Assembly (NCBI GenBank): GCA_050699435.1
Contig: JBOHGM010000006.1
Location: forward strand, 1-64,000
Source of the DNA: GCA-003244245 sp050699435
Lineage (GTDB): Bacteria > Actinomycetota > Actinomycetes > Mycobacteriales > Pseudonocardiaceae
Length of the DNA: 64,000 nucleotides
Reading direction: 5' to 3'
Shown: in pieces, positions 9,729 through 18,123 of the stretch
Numbering within the stretch: position 1 is the stretch's first letter
Layout of the letters: each line of letters opens with the position of its first letter
Notes under the pieces: model-generated
Seen by the model: only the letters and a program-made list of their open reading frames with translations
What the model was told of the DNA's origin: nothing
Databases searched by the model: none
Position numbers and translations under genes: made by a program

Positions 9729-9833
9729 ATGCGTATTCTCGGCTGCATCGTGAAGTCGGTGACGACCTTGGTCGTACTGGCGGTCATCGTCGTACTAGTC
9801 GGCGCTGCGCTTCCCGGGTCAGAGATCAGTTGA
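9729..9833 (+). CDS. Possible 34-residue single-span membrane peptide
   Basis: A short ORF, MRILGCIVKSVTTLVVLAVI followed by more hydrophobic residues and a polar tail, predicted to be one transmembrane helix. The Shine-Dalgarno is weak. Its last codons are the bases GTCAGAGATCAGTTGA, the same bases that form the left boundary of the hsdM duplication at 4580, so the 3' end may have been acquired with hsdM. Low certainty as a gene. Confidence 0.35.
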   Translation: MRILGCIVKSVTTLVVLAVIVVLVGAALPGSEIS

Positions 9834-11324
9834 TTAATCTGGTGCATCAGGCTGTGCCGCTGCTTCCAGGGCTGTGGCGACGGCTTCGAACTCGGTGAGT
9901 GCGGCGGTGAGGTCTTCGACGATCTCGCGGGCGATGACTTCGGGTGTGGGCAGGTTGTCGAGGTCTTCCAGTGACTCGTCGCGGAGCCAGGTGATGTCGA
10001 GGTTGGCTTTGTCGCGCGCGATCAACTCGTCATAGGTGAACGCCGTGAAGCGATCCGTCTCGACTCGCTCGGAGTGGGGTTTATCGGGGAGGTAGCAGTC
10101 GACGAAGTCCTGCAGGTGCTCGCGTCGTAGCGTGCTTTGCTTGCGGGTGAAGTGCATGTTGGTGCGGAGGTCGTAGACCCACAGCCGTTCTGTCCACGCC
10201 CGTTCGGAGGCCGGGCGTTTGTCGAAGAACAGCACGTTGGCCTTCACGCCCTGGGCGTAGAAGATGCCGGTGGGTAGCCGCAGCAGGGTGTGGACGTCGA
10301 AGTCCTTGAGCAGTCGTCGTCGGATCTTTTCGCCCGCGCCCCCTTCGAACAGGACGTTATCGGGCAGGACGACCGCCGCGCGGCCGTGGATACCGAGGAT
10401 CGTCGCGATGTGCTGCACGAAGTTGAGTTGCTTGTTCGAGGTGGTGACGACGAAGTCCTGCCGCTCGATCTCGCGGTCCTCGCGCGCCTCCCTGCCATCG
10501 GCGCCGACCATGGTGAGCGAGGACTTGCGGCCGAAAGGCGGGTTGGACAGCACGACGGAGTAGCGGTGGCCCGGGTCGGCCAGCAGCGCGTCCTTGACCT
10601 CGATGAGGCTGGGACCGCTGGGCTTGCCGATTCCGTGCAGGATGAGGTTCATCGCCGCGAGCCGGGCTGCGCCGTCGACCAGTTCGACTCCGTGCACCAG
10701 CCCGTCGCGGAGATGGTCCCGCTCGTCCGGGGTGAGATCCTCGGCCTGTGCCGCCGCATAGTCGTGGGCCGCGAGGAGGAAACCGCCGGTGCCGGCGGCC
10801 GGGTCGATGACGGTGTCCGACGCGGTGGGGCGTACACAGTCGACCATCGCCTCGATCAGCGGGCGCGGCGTGAAGTACTGCCCGGCACCAGACTTGATGT
10901 CATCGGCGCCCCTGGCGAGCAGGGACTCGTAGGCATCGCCCTTGATATCGGTGCCGGACGCCGACCAATTCTCCTTGTCGATGAAATCGGCAATGAGCTG
11001 CTTGAGCTTGGCCGGGTCCTGGATCCTGTTCTGTGCTTTGCGGAAGATCACACCCAGCGTGCCGGGCTGGCGGGCCAGGGCTTCGAGGATGTGCCGGTAG
11101 GTCGTCTCCAGCTCGTCGCCGTCCTTGTCGAGCAGGTGCTGCCAGGAGCAGTGCCGCGGGACGATCTGCTCCGGATTGAGCTTCCGGGTCTCTCGTTCAT
11201 GTGCCATCTTGAGAAACAGCAGGTACGTCAACTGCTCGGTGTACTCGATCGTCGAGACCCCGTCGTCGCGCAGCACATTGCAGTACGACCACAACTTGTC
11301 GACCAACCGCCGAGCATCAGACAC
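9834..11324 (-). CDS. hsdM: Type I restriction-modification DNA methyltransferase subunit M
   Basis: A 496-residue adenine-N6 methyltransferase subunit of a type I system. The N-terminal helical domain (ARRLVDKLWSYCNVLRDDGV) is followed by SAM-binding motif I DPAAGTGGFLLAAHDY and catalytic motif IV SNPPFGRKSS, then a C-terminal region contacting HsdS. GTG 11324 is chosen because GAGGAG lies seven bases upstream; a TTG at 11339 has no such site. It overlaps the end of hsdS by eight bases, so translation is probably coupled. Last gene of the hsdR-hsdS-hsdM operon. Confidence 0.93.
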   Translation of the reverse strand: MSDARRLVDKLWSYCNVLRDDGVSTIEYTEQLTYLLFLKMAHERETRKLNPEQIVPRHCSWQHLLDKDGDELETTYRHILEALARQPGTLGVIFRKAQNRIQDPAKLKQLIADFIDKENWSASGTDIKGDAYESLLARGADDIKSGAGQYFTPRPLIEAMVDCVRPTASDTVIDPAAGTGGFLLAAHDYAAAQAEDLTPDERDHLRDGLVHGVELVDGAARLAAMNLILHGIGKPSGPSLIEVKDALLADPGHRYSVVLSNPPFGRKSSLTMVGADGREAREDREIERQDFVVTTSNKQLNFVQHIATILGIHGRAAVVLPDNVLFEGGAGEKIRRRLLKDFDVHTLLRLPTGIFYAQGVKANVLFFDKRPASERAWTERLWVYDLRTNMHFTRKQSTLRREHLQDFVDCYLPDKPHSERVETDRFTAFTYDELIARDKANLDITWLRDESLEDLDNLPTPEVIAREIVEDLTAALTEFEAVATALEAAAQPDAPD

Positions 11325-12573
11325 AGGAGAGCTCCTCAATGACGCGGTAGTCCACTGAACGGCGCGTTAGGTATCCCGAGAAGGCCGCCTCGAGTAGAGA
11401 CCGACGAAGTACGCGTTCCTGCTTCCGGCGGCGGTCAATTTCCACCCGAATCCGCTCGATGGCCGAGAAGTGGTCGTTGGCAAGATCCGCGAGTGCCTGT
11501 TGTTCTTTGAGCGGCGGTACCGGAAATTCGACACTCTTTAACCTCGAAGCTGACAAATGCGCAATGTTGGTCGTGATGCGGGATTCCTTCATAAATCGGC
11601 CCGCATGCATGTGGCGCCGGAACACCAGCAGGGCCCATTCGGGAAGCACGTCGCTGTTGGCCTTGAAGCGTATGAGACTATTGGTGAAGGCCACGTCGGG
11701 GGGCTCGCCTCGATAGATCGCAGGTCGCCCCAGGAACTCAGGGCTCTGCCCCTCGTTGAGCAGCACATCCCCTGGGGTCAGCCGATAGCGCTCAAACACG
11801 CCAGAGAAGTCCATCTCCATCACGTCGCGAGTATCAATTCGATCTTCAAAGATATTGGCTACCCGCAGATATGGTTTCATCTCCGGCCCTGTATGCCAGT
11901 CGGGGTGGCGCTGTCGGCCTAGTTGTACCTGACCTGCCTCACCAATAGTCGTGAGGCGCCACCCTTTCACCTCGCCAGCCGGAACAATTTGCTGTAGAAG
12001 TGCGCTCACTAGTGGACGTAGTCGTGCGGACACGGCGCTCAAGGTTTCAAGCGCGGCGTCGAGGCGGGAGAGGTGGTCTTCGAGCATCTCGACGATGCGC
12101 TTCTGCTCAGTCAGCGGTGGGTGGGGCACCGGCAGGGCTTGAAGTTTCTGCTGCGGTAGGTGTGCGATCGTGGATCCGGTCGAATATCTCGCCAGTGTCC
12201 CATCGTGGCGATAGTGCTCCAGCAGGTAGCGGAGGAACTTGAGGTCGAGGCCTCCTCGGCTCCGGACTCGGTGTAACGCTTTTTGGTAAGCCAGATACTC
12301 CTCACTCCCGTTCCAGATCGCAGCTCGGCCTACTTCTCCACCTTCACAGACTAACAAATCACCTGGACGGACACCGAACCGTTCGCGCTCATTGTCTGCG
12401 AGTTCCATGGTAAGGAGATTGCTGGTGTCGATGCTGTCCCACTGAACATTCACATTGCGCAAATATGGAACTTGTGCCAGCCCTCGACTCTTTCCGCGAT
12501 CAAGCATCTTGCCAAGGGCTGTTTCTGCCAGCTGGTCTAGTGATTTGACAGTCCAACCTCGGGGCACGCTCAC
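11317..12573 (-). CDS. hsdS: Type I restriction-modification specificity subunit S
   Basis: A 418-residue specificity subunit that selects the bipartite DNA target for HsdM and HsdR. Two target-recognition domains are visible, each ended by a conserved proline-rich/helical spacer: PVPHPPLTEQKRIVEMLEDH near residue 185 and FPVPPLKEQQALADLANDHF near residue 365. The GTG start at 12573 overlaps the hsdR stop (GTGA). A longer open frame to 12792 lies inside hsdR and reads as Arg-rich nonsense, so it was rejected. The two domains differ from each other, so the target is expected to be asymmetric. Confidence 0.92.
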   Translation of the reverse strand: MSVPRGWTVKSLDQLAETALGKMLDRGKSRGLAQVPYLRNVNVQWDSIDTSNLLTMELADNERERFGVRPGDLLVCEGGEVGRAAIWNGSEEYLAYQKALHRVRSRGGLDLKFLRYLLEHYRHDGTLARYSTGSTIAHLPQQKLQALPVPHPPLTEQKRIVEMLEDHLSRLDAALETLSAVSARLRPLVSALLQQIVPAGEVKGWRLTTIGEAGQVQLGRQRHPDWHTGPEMKPYLRVANIFEDRIDTRDVMEMDFSGVFERYRLTPGDVLLNEGQSPEFLGRPAIYRGEPPDVAFTNSLIRFKANSDVLPEWALLVFRRHMHAGRFMKESRITTNIAHLSASRLKSVEFPVPPLKEQQALADLANDHFSAIERIRVEIDRRRKQERVLRRSLLEAAFSGYLTRRSVDYRVIEELSCV

Positions 12574-15365
12574 GCCGTCAGCTCCGTGTTGAGCTGGTCG
12601 AGATATGCAGCGGCGTCGTCGCCGAGGTCGCGGAGGGCACCGTCGACGCCGCCGCGCTCGGTGAAGGGGGCGTTGTCGAGGTCGTCGGCGGTGATCCCCG
12701 CCGACGATGCGATGACGTCGGTGATGCGGTCCAGCCACCAGAGCTGGTGGTCGGTGAACACGGCGCCGGCCTGGTTCTGCTGTGCCAGCCACGTGGCGTA
12801 GCGCTCCTGGACCTTGGCGGCGTAGGGCACCAGCTGCTCGTCCTCGCCGAGGGTGAAGCGGATCAGGGAGACGAGGTCGGTGACCGTGTGCCGGTCAGCG
12901 TGCGTGACACGGTCGACCTCAAGCACTTCGTAAGCCTTCCAGATCAGATCCATCGTCCAGTTGTGTGGCGGGCGCTTGATCCGCTCGACCAGCTCGCGCA
13001 GCTCGGCGAACGAGATCCGGGCGGCCCCGGGTCGGGAGTAAAGCACCTGCAGCGCGGTGATCTCGTCGCGGTGCTCCTCCAGGTACTGCCGCCAGGACTC
13101 GACCACCGACCGCGCCCGGCCGGTGTCCACCACGCCGTGGGCGTCGAGGAGCTGGTCCGCGCTGACCTCGTCGATCACCTGGTCGTGCTCGGTCCGCAGC
13201 TCCAGGATCCGGTCGCGCAGCTGCGGGTTCGCGGCGATCGGTGCCACCGCGCCGTCCAGCAGGGCCTGCACCGCCGCCGCGGTATCGACCACCCCGTCGA
13301 CCAGGGGCGCGGCGGCCATCGCCTTCGCCTGCTCGTCGGGATCGACCGCGGCGACCAGCGCCCGGACGATGTCGCGTACCGGCCGGCCCGCCACCCCGTC
13401 GAGTTCCGAACGCTCCGCCGGGGTCAGGTCGAGTTCGAGTTTGGCCAGCCGGGAGGCCAGCGTCGCCGTCTCGTGCTCGGTGAGGGTGAGGGCAGCGGCC
13501 TTGCCGAGCAGTGTCTTCAGCGAGACGGACCGGACGCGCTCCAGGGGCGCGGCGTCCACGAAGGCATGCTCGGTGACACCGACCGCGTCGACGATGACGA
13601 ACCGATTCTTCGTGCCGGCGTCCGGGGTGACGGCCTGGAAGTCGGTATCGGAGAGGGTGCGGGCGCCGCGGCCCTTCATCTGCTCGAAGTACGACCCGGA
13701 CCGGACGTCGCGCATGAAGAACACGCACTCCAGCGGCTTGACGTCGGTGCCCGTGGCGATCATGTCGACGGTCACCGCGATCCGCAGGCTCGGCGAAGTC
13801 CGGAACGCTTGCAGCAGCCCTTTCGGATCGCGCGCACTGTAGGTGATCTTGGCGGCGAAGTCGTTGCCCCGGCCGAACACCTCGCGAACAGTGGTGACGA
13901 TCTCCTCCGCGTGGTTGTCGTCCTTGGCGAAGATCAACGTCTTCGGCGGGGTCGAGCGGCCGGGGAAGATCTCGGTGAACAGCCGGTCCCGGAAGGTCTC
14001 CAGCACCAGCCGGATCTGGGAGCGTGCCGTGACGGCCCGGTCGAGCTGGCCGATGGTGTAGGTCAGGTCGTCCTCCAGCGTCTCGTAGCGCTGGACCCGG
14101 GTGCGCCGATCCACTTTGGGCACCACGATGCCGGCGTCGATCCTCGACCCCTGCGCCGTGATCTCCGTACTGATCCGGTACACGTCGAAGTCGACGTTGA
14201 CGTTGTCGGCGACCGACTCGGGGTAGGTGTACTCCGCGACAAGGTTCTGCTGGAAGAACGCGAAAGTCTGCTTCACCGGCGTCGCGGTGAGGCCGACGAT
14301 GTGCGCGTCGAAGTACTCCAGCACGCCACGCCAGACGCCGTAAATGGAGCGGTGCGCCTCGTCGACGCTGATGAGGTCGAACGCCTCCGGCGGAAGCTCT
14401 GCGCGGTATCTCACCTCGACCGGGGCAGTTGGAATGAATCCGTCGAGGCCGGGGTCGTCCGCGTCCGGTACCTGCTCTCCGCGTAACGCGGCATACACGC
14501 GCTGGATGGTGGAGATGACCACATCGGACGAGTCCACCATCCCGGCGCTGGTGAGCTTGTGGACGTTGTAGAGCTGGGTGAAGCGCCTGCCGTCGTCGGG
14601 CGTGGCGTAGTTCTGGAACTCACGCAGCGTCTGGTCACCGAGGTTGTTCCGGTCGACCAGAAACAGGACGCGCTTGAACCCGCCGTGCTTGAGGAGCCGG
14701 TAAGATTCCGTCACGGCGGTGAACGTCTTGCCGGCGCCGGTGGCCATCTGGATCAGCGAACGGCCGAAACGCTGCTCGGCGAGCGACCGCTCGACGCCGT
14801 TGATCGCTTCGATCTGCGCCGGCCGCAAGCCTTCGGTGCGCAGCTCCGGCAGGGCGCGGACCTTGCCCCGCCAGGTGGCTGCGTCGGGATCAGTCTCGGC
14901 GTTACGAAGGGTGCGGGCGAGGGTCTCGGGCTGGGGGAACGCGAAGATCCGGCGGGACCGTGGTTCGGGGTCGTACCCGTTGGTGAAGTGGGTCTCGGAG
15001 CCCGACGCTTCGAAAACGAACGGCAGCCGTCCGTCTACCGTTAACGCCCGACGCCGGATCTCGGGTGGAAGCCCCTGCGCGTACTTGGCTGACTGCCACT
15101 CGACGCCGGACAGTGGGGTTCCTACCGGCTTTGCCTCGATGACCCCGACGGCCCGCTTGTCGACATAGAGCAGGTAATCAGCCCGGCCGTGGCCCGGTGC
15201 CATGATCGTCTCTCGGACAGCGACGCCAGCACCTGCAAACAGATTGAGCTGCTTCCGGTCCTGGACCAGCCATCCGGCCGCAGTTAACTGGCGGTCGATC
15301 AGCACACGAGCGCGCTGCTCCGCAGTCAACCTCGCGTCCGCGCCCACATGGTCCATATCTCCCAC
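12570..15365 (-). CDS. hsdR: Type I restriction-modification endonuclease/translocase subunit R
   Basis: A 931-residue motor and nuclease subunit. Near residue 60-80 is the PD-(D/E)xK nuclease site (GRADYLLYVDKRAVGVIEAK). The SF2 translocase follows with Walker A MATGAGKTFTA, motif II SVDEAHRS, motif III LTATPV and later helicase motifs such as VDMIATGTDVKPLE and QMKGRGART. The C-terminal third is the helical domain that docks on HsdM. The start could be GTG 15365 or ATG 15356. First gene of the operon, overlapping hsdS by four bases. All motifs are intact, so the system looks active. Confidence 0.93.
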   Translation of the reverse strand: MGDMDHVGADARLTAEQRARVLIDRQLTAAGWLVQDRKQLNLFAGAGVAVRETIMAPGHGRADYLLYVDKRAVGVIEAKPVGTPLSGVEWQSAKYAQGLPPEIRRRALTVDGRLPFVFEASGSETHFTNGYDPEPRSRRIFAFPQPETLARTLRNAETDPDAATWRGKVRALPELRTEGLRPAQIEAINGVERSLAEQRFGRSLIQMATGAGKTFTAVTESYRLLKHGGFKRVLFLVDRNNLGDQTLREFQNYATPDDGRRFTQLYNVHKLTSAGMVDSSDVVISTIQRVYAALRGEQVPDADDPGLDGFIPTAPVEVRYRAELPPEAFDLISVDEAHRSIYGVWRGVLEYFDAHIVGLTATPVKQTFAFFQQNLVAEYTYPESVADNVNVDFDVYRISTEITAQGSRIDAGIVVPKVDRRTRVQRYETLEDDLTYTIGQLDRAVTARSQIRLVLETFRDRLFTEIFPGRSTPPKTLIFAKDDNHAEEIVTTVREVFGRGNDFAAKITYSARDPKGLLQAFRTSPSLRIAVTVDMIATGTDVKPLECVFFMRDVRSGSYFEQMKGRGARTLSDTDFQAVTPDAGTKNRFVIVDAVGVTEHAFVDAAPLERVRSVSLKTLLGKAAALTLTEHETATLASRLAKLELDLTPAERSELDGVAGRPVRDIVRALVAAVDPDEQAKAMAAAPLVDGVVDTAAAVQALLDGAVAPIAANPQLRDRILELRTEHDQVIDEVSADQLLDAHGVVDTGRARSVVESWRQYLEEHRDEITALQVLYSRPGAARISFAELRELVERIKRPPHNWTMDLIWKAYEVLEVDRVTHADRHTVTDLVSLIRFTLGEDEQLVPYAAKVQERYATWLAQQNQAGAVFTDHQLWWLDRITDVIASSAGITADDLDNAPFTERGGVDGALRDLGDDAAAYLDQLNTELTA

Positions 15366-15426
15366 AGAGAGTAGGCGTTACGGCACGCGTGGGGAGTGAC
15401 CCGGCGACGCAGCCAGTCGAGGAACG

Positions 15427-16245
15427 CTAGAACCGGTAGCGCAGGATCCGGCCGATGTCGCGGAAGCCGGGGATGCGCGCCATGACCCACATGCCAAGCC
15501 TTCCTGCGGTGGGCAGCTTGTCCAGGCCCGGCATGTCGACGCTGCGTAGTGCGTCGAGGCACTCCAGCCCGTCGTGCCAGCTCTCGATCTCGCGCGGGTC
15601 GTCGATGCCCCAGTGCAGGGTGGCCCCGGCGTTGCGCACCGCGGGCACCAGCTTCTGCAGCCGGATGCCCAGCGTGCCGTAGCCGTCGAAGAGCAGCTGG
15701 CCGCGGGGGAACCGCCCGGTGATCCGCTGGATCAGCCGCTTGCCGTCCTCCTTGTGCAGGTACATCGTCAGGCCCTCGAAGACGGCCACGGTCGGGCGGT
15801 CGGCGGGCACCGCGTCGAGCCACGCCTGGTCGGTCACCGAGGCACCGATCATCCGGTAATCCCCCGCGGGTGCCGGCAGCAGCCGCTCGCGCAGCTCAAG
15901 GACGTCGGGGTAGTCGACGTCGCGCCAGCGGATCGAGGGCGGCGGGTCGAGCCGCTGGACCCGGGTGTCCAGTCCGCACGCGAGGTGCAGCACGGTGGCC
16001 TGCGGGTGGTCGGCCAGGTACTCGGCGGTCCAGTCGTCGATCTGTTTGGCGCGCAGCGCGACACCGGCCGCGCTCGTGCCCTTCATTCCCGTCTTGCGGA
16101 AGTCGTAGTCGATGCGCTGTATCGCCCTGTCGGCCTCGTGGTCGCGCAGGATGGCGTTCGGCGAGCGGCTGTCCAGCGCCTTGCCGTACAGCGTGGCGAG
16201 CATGGTCTCCTGGGCTCCGGTGAGCATGATCTTTTCGCGGTCCAT
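15427..16245 (-). CDS. Class I SAM methyltransferase, leucine-carboxyl/polyketide O-methyltransferase family
   Basis: A 272-residue methyltransferase of the PPM1/LCM-like family often labelled polyketide-type O-methyltransferase. SAM-binding residues lie in HLACGLDTRVQRLD and the acidic strand DVDYPDVLELRERLL; the family signature FEGLTMYLHKEDGKRLIQRI is intact. ATG 16245 follows GAGGG. It is transcribed in the same direction as the restriction operon but separated from it, and no polyketide genes are nearby, so the substrate is unknown. Confidence 0.85.
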   Translation of the reverse strand: MDREKIMLTGAQETMLATLYGKALDSRSPNAILRDHEADRAIQRIDYDFRKTGMKGTSAAGVALRAKQIDDWTAEYLADHPQATVLHLACGLDTRVQRLDPPPSIRWRDVDYPDVLELRERLLPAPAGDYRMIGASVTDQAWLDAVPADRPTVAVFEGLTMYLHKEDGKRLIQRITGRFPRGQLLFDGYGTLGIRLQKLVPAVRNAGATLHWGIDDPREIESWHDGLECLDALRSVDMPGLDKLPTAGRLGMWVMARIPGFRDIGRILRYRF

Positions 16246-16386
16246 ACGTCCCTCACCCACGGGCGGCTCGAGGCGGTCACGGTCGGCTACACTATTGCAT
16301 CGCGCTAACCGCATGACAGGTCTATGTGTGCGCTGCTTCACCCGCTTTTCAAGCCCGTGAAGCAGAAGCGGCACCCGCACATCTGC

Positions 16387-16716
16387 TCATAGTTCCCTAT
16401 CAACCGCTGCGGGCTCGACAGTGTGCGGGGGAAGGGCAAGCAGTTGCTCACACACTTCCCCGAGGTCACCTTCAATGACCGTGTGCCCCCTCCCGTTCGC
16501 CCGCCGCCGGAGCCGTTCCCCGGCCGCAATCAGGCGCTCGGCGTAGTGTCGCTGCTCCGCCCCGGTGGCGGTGCCGTCCATGATACACATACCTAGCGAG
16601 GCCATATCGGTGTTCAGCTGCGCCAGTTCGGCGAGCAGCTGGTGGTCTTCGCGGATCATGGCCGGGCCTTGCTCACCCGTGTGGCCTTGCGGTATCTGAT
16701 TGTCCGTCTCATGCAT
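16387..16716 (-). CDS. Small hypothetical protein
   Basis: A 109-residue protein of unknown function with a helical middle (REDHQLLAELAQLNTDMASL) and a clear C-terminal amphipathic segment. ATG 16716 is preferred because GAGGA lies about ten bases upstream; an internal ATG at 16659 would give 90 residues. The open frame continues upstream without a stop into the STAS remnant, so an alternative reading is that this is the tail of a decayed fusion protein. Confidence 0.45.
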   Translation of the reverse strand: MHETDNQIPQGHTGEQGPAMIREDHQLLAELAQLNTDMASLGMCIMDGTATGAEQRHYAERLIAAGERLRRRANGRGHTVIEGDLGEVCEQLLALPPHTVEPAAVDREL

Positions 16717-16985
16717 TGTGTTGTTGTCCTCAAACTCATGGCTACCGACGTGCACGACGCCCAGGACAGTACAGTCCGGCAACGTGGGCTGATGTTTATG
16801 TTGTGTGACGGTCGCGAAGAGAGCGTACAAACCGGCCGAGTCCATGACCGTGATGGCAGACAGGTTGATCACAAGATGGGCGTGTCACCGCGAACTGCCT
16901 GGACGAGCGCATCCTTCAGGAACGGTGGTGTCCTTGTCCATCTTGCCGGTCCCTGTGCACACGGTCAACAAGAGAATGTTCAGCG
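16717..16985 (-). pseudogene. Frameshifted STAS-domain (anti-sigma antagonist-like) gene
   Basis: This reads as a STAS protein broken by at least two frameshifts. Pieces are LNILLLTVCTGTGKMDKDT, then FLKDALVQAVRGDTPI in a second frame, then VINLSAITVMDSAGLYALFA in a third. The last contains the hallmark DSAGLYAL motif around the phosphorylatable Ser of anti-sigma-factor antagonists. A one-base loss between the ATC of TPI and GTGATC of VIN is enough to explain the second break. Intact relatives regulate sigma factors through partner switching. No anti-sigma factor is visible nearby. Confidence 0.6.
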
Positions 16986-16997
16986 AATTTCCCTGTG

Positions 16998-17057
16998 CTG
17001 TAAGCGCATCTGCACTTGCATCAGAGTCGCCTCCCTGTAAGCACATCTGCACTTGCA
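16998..17057. repeat. Pair of 23-bp direct repeats
   Basis: Two copies of a 23-bp sequence at 16998-17020 and 17035-17057, 37 bp apart start to start, with one mismatch; the shared core is CATCTGCACTTGCA. They sit just upstream of the STAS remnant and could be regulator binding sites or a small duplication. Confidence 0.6.
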
Positions 17058-17339
17058 ATGAGCGCAGCCGTCTCCATTGATCTGTGGCACTCGGATGACC
17101 GGCGTTAATGGACAGTCCGATGGAGTCGATGTAGACCCTGGTCGGCATTCAGTGCTCGCCGCGGAGGTCAGCGAGCCAGACGTCGGTTGAGCGTCCGTCG
17201 CGTTGGCTGCGGGTTCGGGCAGGTGAGTGATGTCGAATGGGCGTTTGGCCCGCCGGATCACCCCAGCCGCCACCAGCTGGTCGTAGCGGTCATCGACTGC
17301 GGCACGATTGGTGCCAACGGAACGGGGAAGGGACGCCTA
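17058..17339. other. Intergenic region, possible antitoxin-like remnant
   Basis: No intact gene. On the minus strand a frame reads DQLVAAGVIRRAKRPFDITH followed by a Pro/Ala-rich tail, faintly like the C-terminus of VapB/Phd-type antitoxins, but it has no start and no toxin partner. I do not claim a gene here. Confidence 0.25.
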
Positions 17340-17819
17340 ATGGGCCACCCGGACGACGGACTGAAGATAGTGCGCGCAGGTCAAGGCATGGTGTGCGGGG
17401 TGCTCGCCGACCCCTTGTACCTGGTGGTTGGTTTTGCCCAGGCGCTCACTCGCGATGGGTTCGACCTCACCCGCCACCCGTTCAGCGCCCTGAGCCTCGG
17501 CGACCTCGGCTGGATCCAGATCGCCAACTTCGTGGTCTGCGGCCTGCTGTTCGTCGCGGCGGCCATCGGCATCCGGCGCGCACTACGGGAGGCTCGGGGT
17601 GGCACCTGGGGGGCGCTGCTGATCGGCGCGATGGGCGTCGGGATGATCGCTGGCGAGGTGCTCGTGGCCGATTCGGCGTTCGGCTTCCCGCCGGGCGCGC
17701 CGGCCGGCCAGCCTGACGTGCTCAGCTGGCACGGCACCCTGCACGCCCTCGCGTTTATCGTGGCCTTCCTGTCGTGGACGGTGGCCATACGGCCAGGGTC
17801 ACGAGGGCCGCTGGGATGA
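17340..17819 (+). pseudogene. DUF998 membrane protein, truncated at its C-terminus
   Basis: The start is good: ATG 17340 behind GGGAAGGGA. The product is typical of the DUF998 family of polytopic membrane proteins: VVGFAQALTRDGFDLTRHPF, then FSALSLGDLGWIQIANFVVC and three further hydrophobic spans. The match stops at AFLSWT (about 17776). The family normally continues with another helix and an ARRF-type basic end; here it ends in RPGSRGPLG, read from the antisense of the neighbouring remnant. The missing 3' end and the truncated neighbour suggest one deletion removed both tails. The shortened protein may still be made. Confidence 0.65.
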
Positions 17820-18020
17820 GCACCGCTCCACCTCGTGTGAGCTTCGTGCCGACCGAGGGCTTGCCCTCCTCGCCGACGCCAAGGTGGAGGAAGAAACCCC
17901 GGCCTGAGCCAGCACTCCGGCGAGCAGCACGCCCCCGGCGACCCATTCGAGCGTGTTGGAGAAGTCGGCGCGGGGCAGATAGAGCAGATAGACGAGCGGC
18001 AGCACCAGCGGCACGCCAAA
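17785..18020 (-). pseudogene. Membrane protein remnant
   Basis: A minus-strand hydrophobic fragment reads LVLPLVYLLYLPRADFSNTL and AGGVLLAGVLAQAG, then shifts frame into FFLHLGVGEEGKPSVGTKLT and VLIPAALVTLAV. It looks like the 3' half of a small polytopic membrane protein with one frameshift. No start is present, and the end abuts the truncated DUF998 gene at about 17780-17790. The family is not recognised. Confidence 0.45.
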
Positions 18021-18031
18021 CTACCCAGTGC

Positions 18032-18055
18032 ACTAGTGTATCTAGATACACTAGT
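18032..18055. promoter_or_regulatory. 24-bp perfect palindrome, likely operator
   Basis: A perfect inverted repeat with half-site ACTAGTGTATCT and no spacer. It is far more AT-rich than its surroundings. It lies about 70 bp beyond the stop of the XRE gene at 18124-19407, and a related sequence lies upstream of the same gene pair at 19696-19713. It resembles dimeric GntR- or XRE-type operators. The cognate protein is unknown. Confidence 0.6.
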
Positions 18056-18123
18056 TCTCGTAGTGACTTTGAGCGGCCTAACTGTCGCCTTCTTTCGAGA
18101 GCGAGTAAATAATCTGTGTTGCC

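Noticed and set aside
12574..12792. N-terminal extension of hsdS
   Set aside because: Arg/Pro-rich and inside hsdR; GTG 12573 overlapping the hsdR stop gives the canonical start.
12747..14486. Long open frame on the plus strand opposite hsdR
   Set aside because: Antisense shadow in high-GC DNA; low-complexity product without motifs, while hsdR on the other strand has all its catalytic motifs.
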